Of a stretch of DNA of 64,000 nt, positions 1 through 12,380 are shown one piece after another. A program made the position numbers and the translations under genes. Below the pieces are notes generated by a model that had not been told where the DNA came from, did not search any database, and worked only from the letters and a program-made list of their open reading frames with translations. Origin of the DNA: Elgaria multicarinata webbii (taxonomy: Eukaryota; Chordata; Lepidosauria; Squamata; Anguidae); the NCBI RefSeq assembly GCF_023053635.1, contig NC_086177.1, positions 91,918,001-91,982,000 of the forward strand, written 5' to 3'. Each line of letters opens with the position of its first letter. Position 1 is the first letter of the stretch.

Positions 1-560
1 GCTCACGCCACCCCTTGCCTTCTTTGTGCTGAAGGGGTGCATGGCTCTCCTGCGCCTTTCTCCATGGCGTCCCAATATGGAAAGCGGGAACCAGCGTTGC
101 CATTTGGTGGAGGGGGTAGGGAGGAAGACGCAGAAGAGTCACTGCCGAGCGTCCCCCTCCGCTTTCTCAATTGGACATAGAACGCGTGGAGAAGGACGCT
201 GTTAGAAGAGCTCTTCTGACAGTGTCCTTTTCTGCGCGCTGCATATCCACACATGGAGAAAGAGTGCATGGAGGAAGGATGCCTGCATAGCAGGGGATCC
301 CTCCGCCATGCACACTTTCCCCATTTGTGGATAAGGAACGCACGGAGGACGCAGTCAGACGAGCTCTTCAGTTCTTCTAACAGCGTCCTTCTCCATGCGC
401 ACCATACCCACAAATGGCGAATGAGATGCGGCAGATTGCCTGACAGCCTGCAAGAGGATTGTCTTCCTCCACCATGCCTTGTTCGCCTCAAAGTGGCGGT
501 GAATGAGGCAAGGGCTGGAGACGCTACGATCTCCTGCCGCTCTCAAGCTTGACAGCGGCA
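1..560. repeat. Nested palindromic (foldback) repeat block
   Basis: This stretch is built from imperfect inverted repeats. One centres between 210 and 211 on GAAGAGCTCTTC, with arms of about 27 bp. A second spans about 244-336, where the left arm (around TATCCACACATGG) pairs with the right arm (CCATTTGTGGATA). A third, at about 329-400, is a diverged version of the first. Short open frames on both strands follow from the symmetry and look non-coding. It probably continues off the left edge. The family is not recognised; a composite foldback DNA element is the likeliest reading. Confidence 0.5.
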
Positions 561-846
561 GGAAATGCTTATGGGCCCCACCTCAATATTGGCGGAAGGA
601 TATTTCCCGTGGTTTAACGTTACACGTCAAGTTGTGGGAGACACCCTTCATTCAAATGTTAGATGTGCGTATTGATGATTGCCCCATTTGTTTTTCTGAC
701 GTAGCTCCTCGTCTTGAATCCAAGGCTTCTCCTAAATTTAAGGAGTTAGGGGTTAGTAGTGGTGGGTTTGCAGTAGGAGAGGGGAATGTTCCCTGGAAAA
801 ACGTGTTTTTTGTGAACTGCCCAGAGAACTTTGGCTATGGAGTGAC
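561..846. other. Unassigned repeat-like DNA before the LTR fossil
   Basis: I see no gene here. It ends in a piece resembling the 3' tail of a local LINE family (GAACTGCCCAGAGAACTTTGG at 816-836), immediately followed by the LTR fossil. It lies in the NUDCD1 intron downstream of the CS-domain exon. Confidence 0.3.
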
Positions 847-1676
847 AATGTCATGTCTAACCTTACTGCCCCTGTCTTAGGAGAAGATGTTTCAGGTAAT
901 CAATCAGAATGAGATTCAGAACTAGAAGATGCAGCGCCAGACACCAGCTAGCTTGTACCAGTGGGAGAGGAAGCTCTCACGGGTGATTCACCAGCTGGGA
1001 GTCAGCCCTCTCTAGAGCTTATCTCCTCAAGGCCAAATCCTACACACTCAGCAGGAAGTGAGCTTTCTTCCAGAGGAGAGCACCCTGACAAGATAGCTGA
1101 TGCTAGGGTCTGCTGGAAGGTAAAACGCACAGAGCGGAAAGAAGGTGTGAGAAGGTCGGTCCGGCTAGAATTGTGCCAGAACTTGCCTCCACACCAAGCT
1201 CTCTGAAGTTATGGGCGTTTAAGGGAAAGCTGCCTGTTCTCCTTGGTAGGACAAATGTCTCGCTTAGTTTGCATAGTTTTGCCTAGGGGGAAGTTTCCAA
1301 GAGATCAGACTCTCTTCAGGTGGAAGAGATGTTTGTTGCTTAATAAAAGCTTTGTAGATTACCTAGCTAGCTGATGTGAGGGTCTGCCGGAAGCTAAAAC
1401 GCACGGTGTGGAAGGAAGGCATGAGAAAGTTGGTTCAATTACGCCAGAACCTGCCTCCGCACTAGGCTCCCTGAAGTTACAGACATTTGGGAAGTGGTTT
1501 CCTATTCTTCTTGAGCGGACAATTGTCTTGCTTAGTTTGCATAGTTTTGCCTAGGGGGACATTTTGAAGAGGTTAGACCCTCTTCAGGTTGAACAGACGT
1601 TTGTTGCTTAATAAAAGCTTTGTGAATTACTTAACAAGTCTCATCATTTGCCTCCCATCGAAAGCAGGAGTTTTCT
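847..1676 (+). mobile_element. LTR fossil with duplicated 3' half
   Basis: Positions 847-1370 match the LTR at 14895-15533 closely, including the poly(A) signal context TTAATAAAAGCTTTGT. Positions 1371-1676 are a second, more diverged copy of the same LTR's 3' half with its own TTAATAAAAGC. The 5' end is truncated. It is a broken Gypsy-like LTR relic, older than the 14.9-kb copy judging by divergence. The Gypsy assignment is inference from LTR style. Confidence 0.6.
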
Positions 1677-1813
1677 GAGAAACACGACAGATATCCCTTT
1701 TCCTTTAGGACTGCATGGAAGTTGCCCACTAATTACCAAATGTCTATAACTCAACACTAAATTTGGGTCTTCGGTTCCATCAGCTATTAATTAACCAATT
1801 CAGGCTATCTCAC

Positions 1814-2018
1814 CTATTTTCTTTAATTATCCATGTGGAGCTTTCATGGTCAATCAATGAAAAAAGAGTTCCTTCCAGTACAAGGAGTGGATCTTTCAGT
1901 GTTACACTAAGACGATCTGGAGAAAAGTGCACCTGTACGTCCTCTTTAGCGAAGTCTTTGTGCAAGTGAAAACTGATCGTCAAATCATCTTCAGTCTGTT
2001 TCCAGTAGTACAGGGACT
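1814..2018 (-). CDS. NUDCD1: NUDCD1 coding exon 6 (CS domain start)
   Basis: Acceptor TATAG precedes 2018 and donor GTGAG follows 1814 on the minus strand. The exon begins with the last two bases of a Glu codon and encodes SLYYWKQTEDDLTISFHL, the first strands of the NudC-type CS domain, and ends in DHESSTWIIKEN. Tyr-Tyr-Trp and the SSTW motif match human NUDCD1. In the assembled protein this starts near residue 277. Phase is 2 in and 2 out. Confidence 0.95.
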
Positions 2019-2049
2019 CTATAGATGGAAACACAAAATGGGAATACAT

Positions 2050-3760
2050 TAATAGTTTACAAACTCAAGCACTGAAAACATTTGCAAGAAGATCTGGGGA
2101 CAGGTTTTCAGAAAACCAGCTTTTTTTGCAGTTAACCCCCTCCCACCATCAAATAGAAAATACTATAGTCACTATTTATATGGGACTAGCAGCACCACGG
2201 CACAACTTCTCTTTCGCTGCCACCACCTTCTTCTTTATCTTTAAAATGAATGAGGGAACTTTAAACCGTCTTTTTATTTGTTTTTGTGTGTGAGTGTATA
2301 TCACCAATCTATGGCAACACCTAAGACTGAGAAAGCAGGGTTAAAATAACAAAACACTATTGAAAACGTTATTTATAAATAAAAAGGTATTTAAATACAA
2401 CTTATGTTTAAGGTTATTAAAATAAATATACCTCCTTCCACCTCCCAGGGAAAACTAACTCCCCCCCCCAAACTATAGCCCCAATTTCCCAATCGTACCC
2501 TGATGAAAGACCGTCCTTCTCCCCTACTTCTCCCTCCATTTCTCTTCTCTCTCTCTCTACTCCAAATGAAACAACCAACCAGATGACACCATTCAAACAG
2601 TTCAACATTCTAACTCCCCCTACTTACCATTGCCTGTAATAAAAAAAGAATTGGCCAAAGCAAATCAAGCCCTCAATGAAACATTCAAAATGATACACAT
2701 AAACAACAAAATAAAATACCCTTCCGTCACAGTCGTCCACCCAGCATCGCTGCTGCTCCCTGCGGCTTCAGAAGTCAGCACCACTTCTCCTAATCAATTG
2801 TGTGAACTGCTGTGCAGGTGGAAAGGAGAAGCAATCCTTTTTCTAACCCCTGCAAGTTATCCATTTATGTCTCCAGGCATGTCCTTGTTAGTCTGCCATA
2901 TCCTGAGGTAATAGCCATCAAGCTATTCAGCCTTTCAAATAAACAAACTGCATTTTGCTCATTTCTAGACTAGGCAAGTTGATTTCTACACAGATAAAAA
3001 GTTTAAAGGCAGTTGCTGAAGTCTAACAACTGTATGGAATGTACAATGCACTGAATGTGTACATAAATACATGGCTTCAAATTGGGTTTTGTTGCTGGGG
3101 AAAAAACATGGCGGGCAGCAAGGGGCAGGTTTGGACATTCAAACAAACCACAACTTGGTTAACCAAATCAAGGCCTATCTCTTTGAACAACAACATTTAT
3201 AAAATGAAACGTATATCGCTAAACCGTTGCAACGAAGGAAGTATTAAATGCACTGGCTTTATTATAAATGAAAATGGCTAAGGCTTTAGTAGCGGTTTGC
3301 TTTCAAACAACTCCACTTGCTACGAAGTGAGAAACTGAACGAGCAGCCATCATACAAAGAGGCATAGGGTTGGATCCAGGATTTGCCTTTCATGGACAGA
3401 AGGGCTGTGCTCACGGAAGGTGCATCTGCCCAATTTTCAGGACTCACCGCCTCTCTCAGAGTCACAGTTCTCCCGGTTCAGCAGAGCCCGCATTACGCTC
3501 TGTGTAACCTTTGCAGGGTGGGTGGAAGGGTTGACGTCTGCTGCTGCAAGCCCAGAAGCACACACTTACATTTGGATCCAGCCCACAACCTCTACGCTGG
3601 ACTACCATAAAGCAAATCTCTTCCGAGGGAGGGATGTCTGCCTGCCACTCCCCTCCCCCCCCTCTCTCACACACAAATAAAAACATGCTACATTAGTGCT
3701 TCAGCATCTGCAGTGGCTTTCTGTAGTCATCTGGTCTTAATTAGTGCAGATTGTATATCT
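2050..3760. other. NUDCD1 intron 5, no clear feature
   Basis: This is AT-rich intronic sequence. No exon, RNA gene or repeat is recognised with confidence. Open frames are short and have no recognisable motifs. Confidence 0.5.
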
Positions 3761-3764
3761 GACG

Positions 3765-4187
3765 GAACACCTCTCCCAACATGAACCTACCCACACACTA
3801 TGCTCCACATCTCAAGTCCTCCTCTGAGTGCCTACTCAGAGGGAAGCTCGGAGGATGGCAACAAAGAAAAGGGCCTTTTCAGTGGTGGTGCCTCAATTAT
3901 GGAATAATCTCCCCAACGAGGCTCGCCTGGTGCCAACATTGTTATCTTTTCAGTGCCAGGTCAAGACTTTTCTCTTCTCCCAGGCATTTAACAGCGTTTA
4001 ATAGCATATGCTGAGGTTTTTTTTTATCTGACCCCAGAATAGTTTTTTTTTAATGGACTGTCTGTTCCTGTTTGTATTTTGTGCTTTTTATGGTTTTAAA
4101 TTTTGTATATTTGTTTTTAATGTTCACTGTTTTTAACTTTTGTAAACCGCCCAGAGAGCTTTGGCTATGGGGCGGTATATAAATGTA

Positions 4188-4192
<5 letters not shown>
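3765..4192 (+). mobile_element. LINE 3' end (CR1/L2 superfamily)
   Basis: The 5' part reads as a decayed reverse-transcriptase C-terminus (a 'WNNLPNEARLVP...QVKTFLFSQAF'-type signature). An AT-rich 3' UTR follows, then the tail TGTAAACCGCCCAGAGAGC and an AAT microsatellite. The same tail recurs at 8510-8580 (minus), 12275-12345, 13635-13860 (minus), 22262-22316 (minus) and 43786-43858, so this is a locally abundant family. Clade assignment is tentative. Confidence 0.6.
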
Positions 4193-4233
<41 letters not shown>

Positions 4234-4234
4234 T
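4190..4234. repeat. (AAT)n microsatellite
   Basis: About 15 AAT units form the simple-repeat tail of the LINE just upstream. Confidence 0.9.
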
Positions 4235-4583
4235 AATAACATAACATAAAGGCTTGAACTGATGGTGCTAATTGTATTTGGGAGGCTGGAGCATGGGGAA
4301 GAATATGTCACAACCTTTAACTACTATCATCATCCACCTCAAATTTAAGATCTGCAAAGACATGCAGAAAGAAGTTATGAGTGGCTGCCCCCAACTGTGA
4401 AGTACTCTGATGTCTTAATACCTCCTGGAAGATGTTTATTATGGCCTGGAATAGGGCGTAACAAAGGCCACATGTTAACATTTGAGTACTGTACAATTTT
4501 TAAATACATTTTCTACGCTGAAGCTTCAGGACAAGATGGGTTGCAAGCAAAATTAGTAATCATGGACAGGAATGCAGGGTTAC

Positions 4584-4769
4584 CTTTCTTGTTCGCTTCT
4601 GCTTTCTCCTTTTCACTTTCATCTTGTTTGTTCTCATCACTCTGTGCAAGCCTGTAAGGCTTGTAAGAGATAACCATCAGGCCATCACCGCTCGGCTCTA
4701 TAGCGGCATAATGAGGAACTGATTTTCCTTGAAGGACTCGGCGCTTGGAGATTTCGTACCCTTGATCAC
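4584..4769 (-). CDS. NUDCD1: NUDCD1 coding exon 5
   Basis: Acceptor GATCAG precedes 4769 and donor GTAACC follows 4584 on the minus strand. It encodes DQGYEISKRRVLQGKSVPHY, then AAIEPSGDGLMVVSYK and an acidic linker (DENKQDESEKEKAEANKK). The core GKSVPHYAAIEP is as in human. The charged linker is the variable segment before the CS domain. Length is 186 nt; phase is 1 in and 1 out. Confidence 0.94.
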
Positions 4770-4789
4770 CTGATCAAAAGAAAACCAAC

Positions 4790-7140
4790 ACCATTGAATT
4801 TGTTCAATCCCCCAATTTTAAAAGGATAAACATTCAGCGACAAATATTGATGAATCTCTTTCTATCCCCCCACCCCACCCCATGTGGATGGCTGGAAGGT
4901 CTTGATCATATAAAATATCAGTACACAGAGATGGAGATAGATAGGGAAGTCTAAAAGACATCTAACATAATTTTAGTATTCTCTGCCTGACAGATTGTAA
5001 GACAACCCATACACTGTTTGAAAAAGAACTAAAACGTACCTACTTGTGGGGTCAGTGCAACCACAATAGGACAAAGCTTTAGAAACTCTCTCTCACACAC
5101 ACACTCACCTCCCAGGTCATTCCATTCAAGTATCCTTCTACCATATGGGTGCTGCTGCCAGACCTGCAACCGTTACCTGAAGGTTTGCAGTGAGGACCAT
5201 TGCTATGGAAACAGTCTCCAGAATGTAGTTCTCACCCCATTCTAGCAACATCCATGCTGCTTTTTAAGGCTATGCACCTACGCACTCTACGAGCTGCTCT
5301 CAAGCCTGCTGGTCACTTCCATTATACTCTGACTAGATGCTATGTGGTAATATGCCTCTACTCCCTGCTTCCTCAACATCTTCTGAGACAACCCTGCCAA
5401 GGTCTTTTTATTGCTAGTTTACCTTTAATAAATGTTAGGAATTTGTGTCTCTGCATATTCAAGAACTCAGTTAGTGTGTGTGCACAATTATCTCATAGTT
5501 TTCCTTTACCATAACTTCATTTAACAGCCTCTTTTGTTCATAAGGTATATTAACTAGCCCTCACTCCTACATTAGCATACCCCATTCTGTGTAAATTACT
5601 ACAATAAAAAGCTACTCCAACAACAACCCAAAAAAAATATTGCTGCCTCTTCTCTCACTCAAGAGACTTCTTCATTCACTCCTCAAGTGTCTCCTCTCCC
5701 CCTGGACTTGCAATCATCTCAATGGGTTCACTCTTAATATGTCTTATTCTAGAATGTCTAGTTCCTGCTAAATGGAAAAAAAGGGTTTTGGAGCTTCTGC
5801 TCTGTTGAAATATCAGCGGTTTTGTCTCAACCCAGTATGCGTTTCTTGGGCAGCCGTACTGGCCTGAGGAATCACCTTTGACAATGGCAAGTGGGTAGAC
5901 AAGTAGCATTTCGCTTAGCCTACTTCGTCCCTAATGATTACTGGCCATCTGGAATCAAAATGGCCTAAAAATATCTCTAAGCAATTCAATTCATATGCTA
6001 TCTAAATGCATTTTTATTATGGCAAACACTGTAACCCCAATTCCCAATACAGCCCTCAAATCCCCTAAGAAGCCACCCCTGAAAATTGGAGAATCCTGCA
6101 GAGTGGCATTTGCTACAACACAATGGGGTACAGTTGGAAAATAATGTAGACAAGCCTTCCTTCTTTATACAGAAGTGTTCTTTATATCCAGGCTGAAACC
6201 ACACATATAGGTTTTCCCACTGATATTGGGAACAATGTGTAGAATTGGGTAGCCTCACACAGAAGTTTAATTGAAAGATAAGTTCATGACAGCGAGAACT
6301 TAAGCTTTATCACTAAAGGATGATTACAAGAACTGTTTTCCCCCCAAAATACAAATTGGTACACAGTATTTCTTAATAAGCCAGAATATCTTTTTTACTT
6401 GTCTGAAACAATCACACATGAGACGATACCCTGGTTGGTTCATAAGATTAAATTCCTTTTGCTGTCTCCAAAGAAAACCAGTCAAGTCTTCTAGCTATTT
6501 TCCTTCTACATTTTCTCATTAAAGTAAGACTAAAAAAAAAGATTGCTTATAAAGTAACCAGAGCCGTGTCTGAAAGACCTAAGGAAATCTATAAAATTAG
6601 ATGCCAATAACAGCTACTAGAAAGCCAATGCGCTGAACAGAGGAATATAAATAAAAACCCACATTAATTTCCAACCCTAAGGGCCTTTGCATCAGCAGGT
6701 AAGGTATTCTCTGGTAAAATGGAGTCTCTGTTTAAGCCATCTGGGTCTGATGCTTCAGGGTACTAGTTGTGTCTGTACAGATGTGTGTGAGAGAGAAGGG
6801 AGGGGGCTGCAGGGAAATTTAATACTGCCTTCAACATCTTTTATTTAATCGCCATTTGGGATTGACAGGAAGTGTTCATCTGTATGGGAGAGATGGTATT
6901 GGGATGAAGCATACATTGGGCAGCTGCGGAAGGTCTGCTAAGCCAGGTGGAGGAAGAGTAGAAGAAAACCTCACATGGAGCTAAAAACTATGAAGAAACG
7001 GTTCCCTTTGGGGTAAGAAGGAGCAGAGCTTTGCTTCAACACCAACCTAATCCAAGATACTTAAAGGAAATGCAACGTATTCCTCTGTCCCAAGCCCAAA
7101 ATCACAATTCCAGAGCAGAGTGAGGCATGCCAGGCACAGT
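4790..7140. other. NUDCD1 intron 4, no clear feature
   Basis: This is unique-looking AT-rich intron. I see no exon, RNA gene or well-defined mobile element. Confidence 0.45.
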
Positions 7141-7148
7141 CTGTTTTT

Positions 7149-7178
7149 ACCAGTTGTTGTTGTTGTTGTTGTTGTTCT
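7149..7178. repeat. (GTT)n microsatellite
   Basis: Eight or so GTT units. The poly-Val and poly-Asn frames over it are artefacts. Confidence 0.9.
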
Positions 7179-7780
7179 TGCTTTGGAAACTATGTTTGGG
7201 TTTTTTCACCCTTCTGCATACTGCAGGGATTCTCAATGCCTGCTGAAAGCTCCCCGTAGCGCATGGCTTTGTCACTTTGGCTACATAAGCATCAGCACTG
7301 TCACTTGCAGATGAGACACAGAATATACGATGGATGATGCTATTACAGAAGAAAGGAAGGGAAGACCCAAGGCTAATGATTTTGGTGGTTTCCATGCAGT
7401 TGATCTAACGTCTAGTTCCAGCTCCAGAGAGGTTGTCTGCACATGCTCTGGCTGCATCCTAGGATGCTGTGTTTGGAAAATACGGAGGAAAGGCACGCAA
7501 CACCCACATTTCCAAGACATCTGCCCTAGACCAAAACAAGGTTTACTCAGAAGTCAGTTCCACTGATTTCAGCATGACTGACTTTTAAATTTTAAAATGC
7601 TTAGGGTCGTTGCCGTACTCTGTTACCATTTCTAAAACATTTTAGCAAGCAGATTAGCAAGCACACTCATATTCATCACTTTTATACCAGATACGCCGGA
7701 ATGGCGACTTCATAAATACGTAAGCATTTACGGCTGTCTTTTTCACACACACAAAAGGCAAAACCAAGTGAAATACTCAC

Positions 7781-7964
7781 CTTCCTTAGCCGTTTTCACA
7801 ATTGTAACCCACTCCAAGGAAACGTGGAAGCCGCTGCCTTGCACGTCCAATTCATCTTTTTCTACTCGCAGAAGTAAAACACCTACTGAATGTGCATCTA
7901 ACTGCAGGAAGGAGATGCTGTGGACTATAACAAAGGGGCTCTCAAATTCTTCGCTGAATAATAT
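7781..7964 (-). CDS. NUDCD1: NUDCD1 coding exon 4
   Basis: Acceptor CCCCCAG precedes 7964 and donor GTGAGT follows 7781 on the minus strand. It encodes ILFSEEFESPFVIVHSISFL through GSGFHVSLEWVTIVKTAKE. The human counterpart has 'FNEELGDPFIIIHSIS' and 'GSGFYVSLEWVTI' at the same places. Length is 184 nt, phase 0 in and 1 out. Confidence 0.94.
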
Positions 7965-8506
7965 CTGGGGGAGAGAAGGATTCTTGTAAGCTACCAAGTG
8001 GTGCATGCTTTAGACTGAACAGAAAACTTAGTGCTAGAACAGGGGGATGTTACAGGGCAGAGAGAAGCTGATCCGGGATTCTAGGTTTTGGTGGCCGTGC
8101 TGCATATACTCCAGTGATGCTTAGCTCCAGGCTCAGAGGAGCAAATACCTTTTGGAATATACTGATGAGACAGACACATACAACCGCATACCCAGGATAA
8201 TTAGAGTAGGGAGTACAATCAATTGAGGTGTATACAACTGGCTGAAAGTGTATGGCTGTTTTTCATCCAATGTTAAGTTTTCCCCTCTAGATCTTTACTC
8301 AGGCTTCACGTCTATAAAAATATTTATTCTGGTGCCTATGAAGTTCATATGCTAGATGATTTCAACTGTCTAATGAATTGGTAGGCAACATACAGCTTCC
8401 AAAGCTGGGCAGATCCAGTAAACACCATGGCAATGCAGAGATCAAAGCGCCCAGGTCCTGTTGCTAGAGTTCCCAGTTCTAGATCTCAGTACCTTACATT
8501 TGCCCT

Positions 8507-8582
8507 TCTATTTATTTATTTATTTATTACATTTTTATACTGCCCAATAGCCGAAGCTCTCTGGGCGGTTCACAAAAATTAA
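8507..8582 (-). mobile_element. LINE 3' tail fragment
   Basis: A TATT microsatellite followed by CTGCCCAATAGCCGAAGCTC and CTGGGCGG is the reverse complement of the local LINE tail family. Only the 3' end is present. Confidence 0.6.
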
Positions 8583-8729
8583 ATCAGGTCTAGATCAGGT
8601 TAGTAATGTCTTGGGATTCCATGTGTGGTGAAAGACATTTAGTTTCTCCTATATGCTGTTATTTCATGTTGAGAGGCTGATATTTAAAACAGCAGCAGAA
8701 GGGTCGTTTTAAGAATTCCAACCTCCTCT

Positions 8730-9115
8730 CTAGCACTGGGCTTCTCTACATGAGGCTTTTATCATGCATTCATAATTGCTCACTCGTGGAAGTTTGCAGC
8801 TCCTTTACACGTCATTGTCAACCTCCAAGACCTTTCCTGTGCTTTATGACCTTTATCCTGGCTTTTTTAAGATCGGGAAAAGCATTGCATTTTCTCTAGA
8901 AGCGTGATCATAACAGTTATACCACACCACCATCTAGTGGCTGTATAATGAAACACATAGAACTTTCAGAGAAAGACACCCCCCTGTGAAAACGAGCCAT
9001 TTTTAATCCTGCAAGCCTTCGTGTAAAGGAGCTGTTCTTAATCCTGCAAAGAATCCAGAAGCAAAAGCCCTGGTAAAGTGGTGGGATAAAATTCTGGTAT
9101 AAAGAAGCTCTATTT
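8730..9115. mobile_element. Degenerate non-autonomous DNA element
   Basis: It shares blocks with 59882-60226: the sequence around CTTCTCTACATGAGGCTTTT, and 'AATCCAGAAGCAAAAGCC'-type segments. Ends are not clear. It is probably a relic of the same palindromic family. Confidence 0.35.
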
Positions 9116-10440
9116 AACATGGTGAATATACTGTCTGTGTTCAGATGATCGCAGGGATGAAAGAAGCCATCATGGCTTCTTCCCTCGCCCCCGTGCATGC
9201 TGTATGCACAACTGCAATTTGTTTAATTACCTGCAATGCAGCACAAGTTGCTGTGTTATCTGAACCCAGTGCGCTATGCTGCAGGGGTGACTTCTTACCA
9301 ACACCGCAACCCCTACTACAAGCCATGGGTTGTAGTGTGGAAGAAGCCAGTCACTGAAAATTTAGAATCTGCTACAGCGAGTGGCTGTTAAGAATTGCCT
9401 TAGAGGATCAGAACAGAGTCCATCTCCCCCAGTATTCTTTTTTCAATAGAGGCCAGCCAATAACTGAGCTTTCGCAAGGAAGACACAATGAACCTCACCG
9501 TTTACTGAAAGAGAAATATTCTCAGGTGCTGGAAAAAAAACTTTTATTATGCCCAACATGTCTCAGAAAGGACTTTCATTCCTCAGGGGTCACTTACCTT
9601 TCTCCAAACGTCTCACAAAGAATCTTTTCCAAGGCTTCTTCTATCTTACAATTCTCAAAGCACTGGAAAGAATCTTAACTGATTACTGCAGTGCTCTATA
9701 GTGCTACGGAGCAGTTTCAGCACATTTGGGGGGGAGGGGCTGTGCCAGGGGGCAAAAGTGGCTCCTTGACATTCAGAAGTTGCCCACCTCTGCTTTAGGC
9801 ATTCATTTGGGATTTCCTATCAATTTGCTCAGAAAACCTAGGCTGCTGGGAGATAAGACAAGCAAAGTGGATTCTTCAATGCTCAGTAAAAACCACTCGT
9901 GGTATGATATGATTAACTGCATTTAGACTGACATTAATGTTAACATGATGTTCACAAATTTCTTCTGCTGCATATATTAATACCTAACTCTCCGCTGACT
10001 TCTGAACAAAATCAAATTTCACATTTCAAGAATCAACTAAATTAGAGTACTATGCTGAAAGGCACACTTCAAAGAACAATGATCCAGAGAGACACTTTAG
10101 AATGGTGACAGATATTTCTGAGCCATAATCCTTTACATTTAATGCCCTTTTATTTGCTTCATTTGATTTCAAATAGACCTTTAACATACAATACTTAATT
10201 CAGTAACATTAAATATAATGAGAGGGGACATATGCCAGTAGAAGAAGTACAATGCTTCACAAAGTTCATGGAATTCCCTCCCACTGAGGTGTGTATATAT
10301 GCTTGACTCTGCAAATGTTCAAATGTGCTTTAAAAATTCACCCATTTGGGGTTGCTTTTTTGTTAATTAGAACTTTTTATCTTTGCAAGTTTAAACAGTG
10401 CTGCTGTAAGGGCGTGATTTTTATTTATTAGGTCACTTAT
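9116..10440. other. NUDCD1 intron 3, no clear feature
   Basis: No gene or well-bounded repeat is recognised. The stretch is AT-rich and apparently unique. Confidence 0.4.
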
Positions 10441-10454
10441 TATAATTTAACTGT

Positions 10455-10550
10455 CACACACACACACGTGTGTGTGCGTGCACACACATGTAAGCATGTG
10501 TGCGTGTGCGTGAGAGAGAACATATGAATGATATATATCACACACACAAG
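10455..10550. repeat. (CA)n/(TG)n palindromic microsatellite
   Basis: Alternating CACACA and GTGTGTG runs are interspersed with ATG and GCG. The purine/pyrimidine alternation is a Z-DNA-prone pattern. Confidence 0.85.
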
Positions 10551-11121
10551 AAATTGAAGGCTGGACCTGATAAAGCAGAATACTTCTCATTCTCTGGCAT
10601 TCTCTTTTTCCTTTGCCCCATTTGTCATTTTACTCTGCCATATTATTTTTCTGTTTTCACTAGGTTTTATATTTTTTGCTGTATTTTTATTATTTTCTGC
10701 TTTTAATTACTGTCTATTGTATTTTTAATACAGTATTCGTTTTACTTTTCTTTCTTTTTTGGCTCTGTAGGTCACTCAGAGAATATCGGTTGAAATGTAT
10801 AAGTCAATAAAATTATCTTCATCATCTGGTATGCTTCCAGCTACTGACTTTGTAGTTCCTGGGCTACTATACTACTTTATTCAAATGAAGAATGGCAGTA
10901 GTTTAAGATTTTGGGGTCTGCAAGTCCATCTTTAAGAAACAGCAGTGGAAAAAGTAATTATGCCAATAACTGGTATACACAGGAAGGCTGAGACAAAATG
11001 GTGTCACATCTGGCTTGATGCAAGAATCCTCAGTCACTTGGGGAAAGAAGCAGATAGTTTTCAAAGCACATTCTAAGGCCCCATACATAAGGAAAGCTGT
11101 TAAGAGATTTGCAAGACTTAC

Positions 11122-11307
11122 TTCCCACTTTTCACATGAACCGTCTCCACGCTTGCCTGTTCGAATCAGATACAGTCTTCCTGTTCCATCTGAAAGGGTA
11201 ACCCAGGTGGAAGATGTGAAATGTATTGATGCACAAAGGCGATTATCACAAACTATCAAGTCTGCAGGAAGCCTGAACACTTCTCTTGGCTTTTTTAAGG
11301 CAGTGTC
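11122..11307 (-). CDS. NUDCD1: NUDCD1 coding exon 3
   Basis: Acceptor TTACAG precedes 11307 and donor GTAAGT follows 11122 on the minus strand. It encodes DTALKKPREVFRLPADLIVC, then DNRLCASIHFTSSTWVTLSD, GTGRLYLIRTGKRG and EKWE. This is the most conserved block against human, with CDNRLCASIHF and STWVTLSDGTGRLY nearly identical. It spans exactly 62 codons, phase 0 in and out. Confidence 0.96.
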
Positions 11308-11349
11308 CTGTAAGCAAAACACAAAAACATTGTTATTTGTCTTATTATG

Positions 11350-12270
11350 ATTTCAAACAAACACTTTAAAGAACAACATTTCATAGTTGAGACTTTTAGA
11401 GGTCGGTGGTAGTTGTAATTTTTTTGGCTTTGGCCTTACATGTCTCTGGCAGACTGGAGCCTCCTCAGCTTTCTACACTTTAGCTAAAGCCCAGGGGAAG
11501 ACATCATGAGGTAATTCTTTACACAGCACATTTTCAGTCAAGGAAGTGTCGACAGCCTGGGAGGCTTCAGAGCAATGATGAAATGTGTAATAGAAAGAAA
11601 AATACAACCACCTACGTAAGGTAAAAAAACACCGCCAACACACATTCAAAATAAATTATAAAAATGCCTTGGGAATGAGGCAAAAAAATGGAAGCCTCTT
11701 TCATGGGGGAAGAAAACTTTCAGGGCATTGAAGGACAGATTTTGGCACAGCATTAGCTCCACCTTTTCCTTGGAGTTGGCTGTAACACTGCCCCACCTCA
11801 CACCTGCTCTCAGGGAAGAAGCAGTAGAGGTAAGATGCAGCTACAATCACCCCTCAGAAATGTAACATTTAGAAGACCCCGAGGAAGGTGCTAAACCTTA
11901 AAGAATGACAACCAGAGCTCAGCTAAAAATTCCCAGAACATATTTTTCTTTTCTTACTCTCCTAGAAATAAAAGGCTACTTTCCAATATTTTCCTCCAAA
12001 TTTTCTTCAACTTTTTTTGTGGTGACTACATTCCCCCTCCCCACAATGCCCTGGAATTATACTAGCTATGTGGCATTGTGGAAGATGCAAAATAAGGGCC
12101 AGGCTGCCAACATTTGATGATGTTGCCATTTGCAGTGGCAGTGCAAACCCCCCACCCGCAAAAAAAACCCCACCTTTGCTACAACCCTTGCCTATGGCGA
12201 GCCCTACCTCTGAGAAATTGTTGGAGAATTTCTCTTCCCTGGAGAAATTTGGTGAAACAAACGATTTTTA
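11350..12270. other. NUDCD1 intron 2 (5' part), no clear feature
   Basis: No exon or bounded repeat is recognised. The first 900 bases of the intron look unique. Confidence 0.4.
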
Positions 12271-12271
12271 A

Positions 12272-12346
12272 TGTTTACTATTTTTAATTGTTGTAAACCG
12301 CCCAGAGAGCTTCGGCTGTGGGGCGGTATATAAATGGGAGGGCTGA
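12272..12346 (+). mobile_element. LINE 3' tail fragment
   Basis: TGTAAACCGCCCAGAGAGC followed by TTCGGCTGTGGGGCGG is the local LINE tail. Confidence 0.6.
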
Positions 12347-12380
12347 TGATTTCACATCCTCCTTTCCAGAAGCATCTAGG

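Noticed and set aside
503-880. 125-codon frame with a CPICFSDVAP Cys pair
   Set aside because: It runs from a foldback block into a LINE tail and an LTR fossil. No coherent domain and no start context.
10455-10550. CRISPR-like or regulatory repeat array
   Set aside because: It is a plain CA/TG microsatellite; CRISPR is not expected in a vertebrate.
10500-10706. Hydrophobic 68-codon frame
   Set aside because: T-rich intron next to a CA microsatellite; composition alone explains it.
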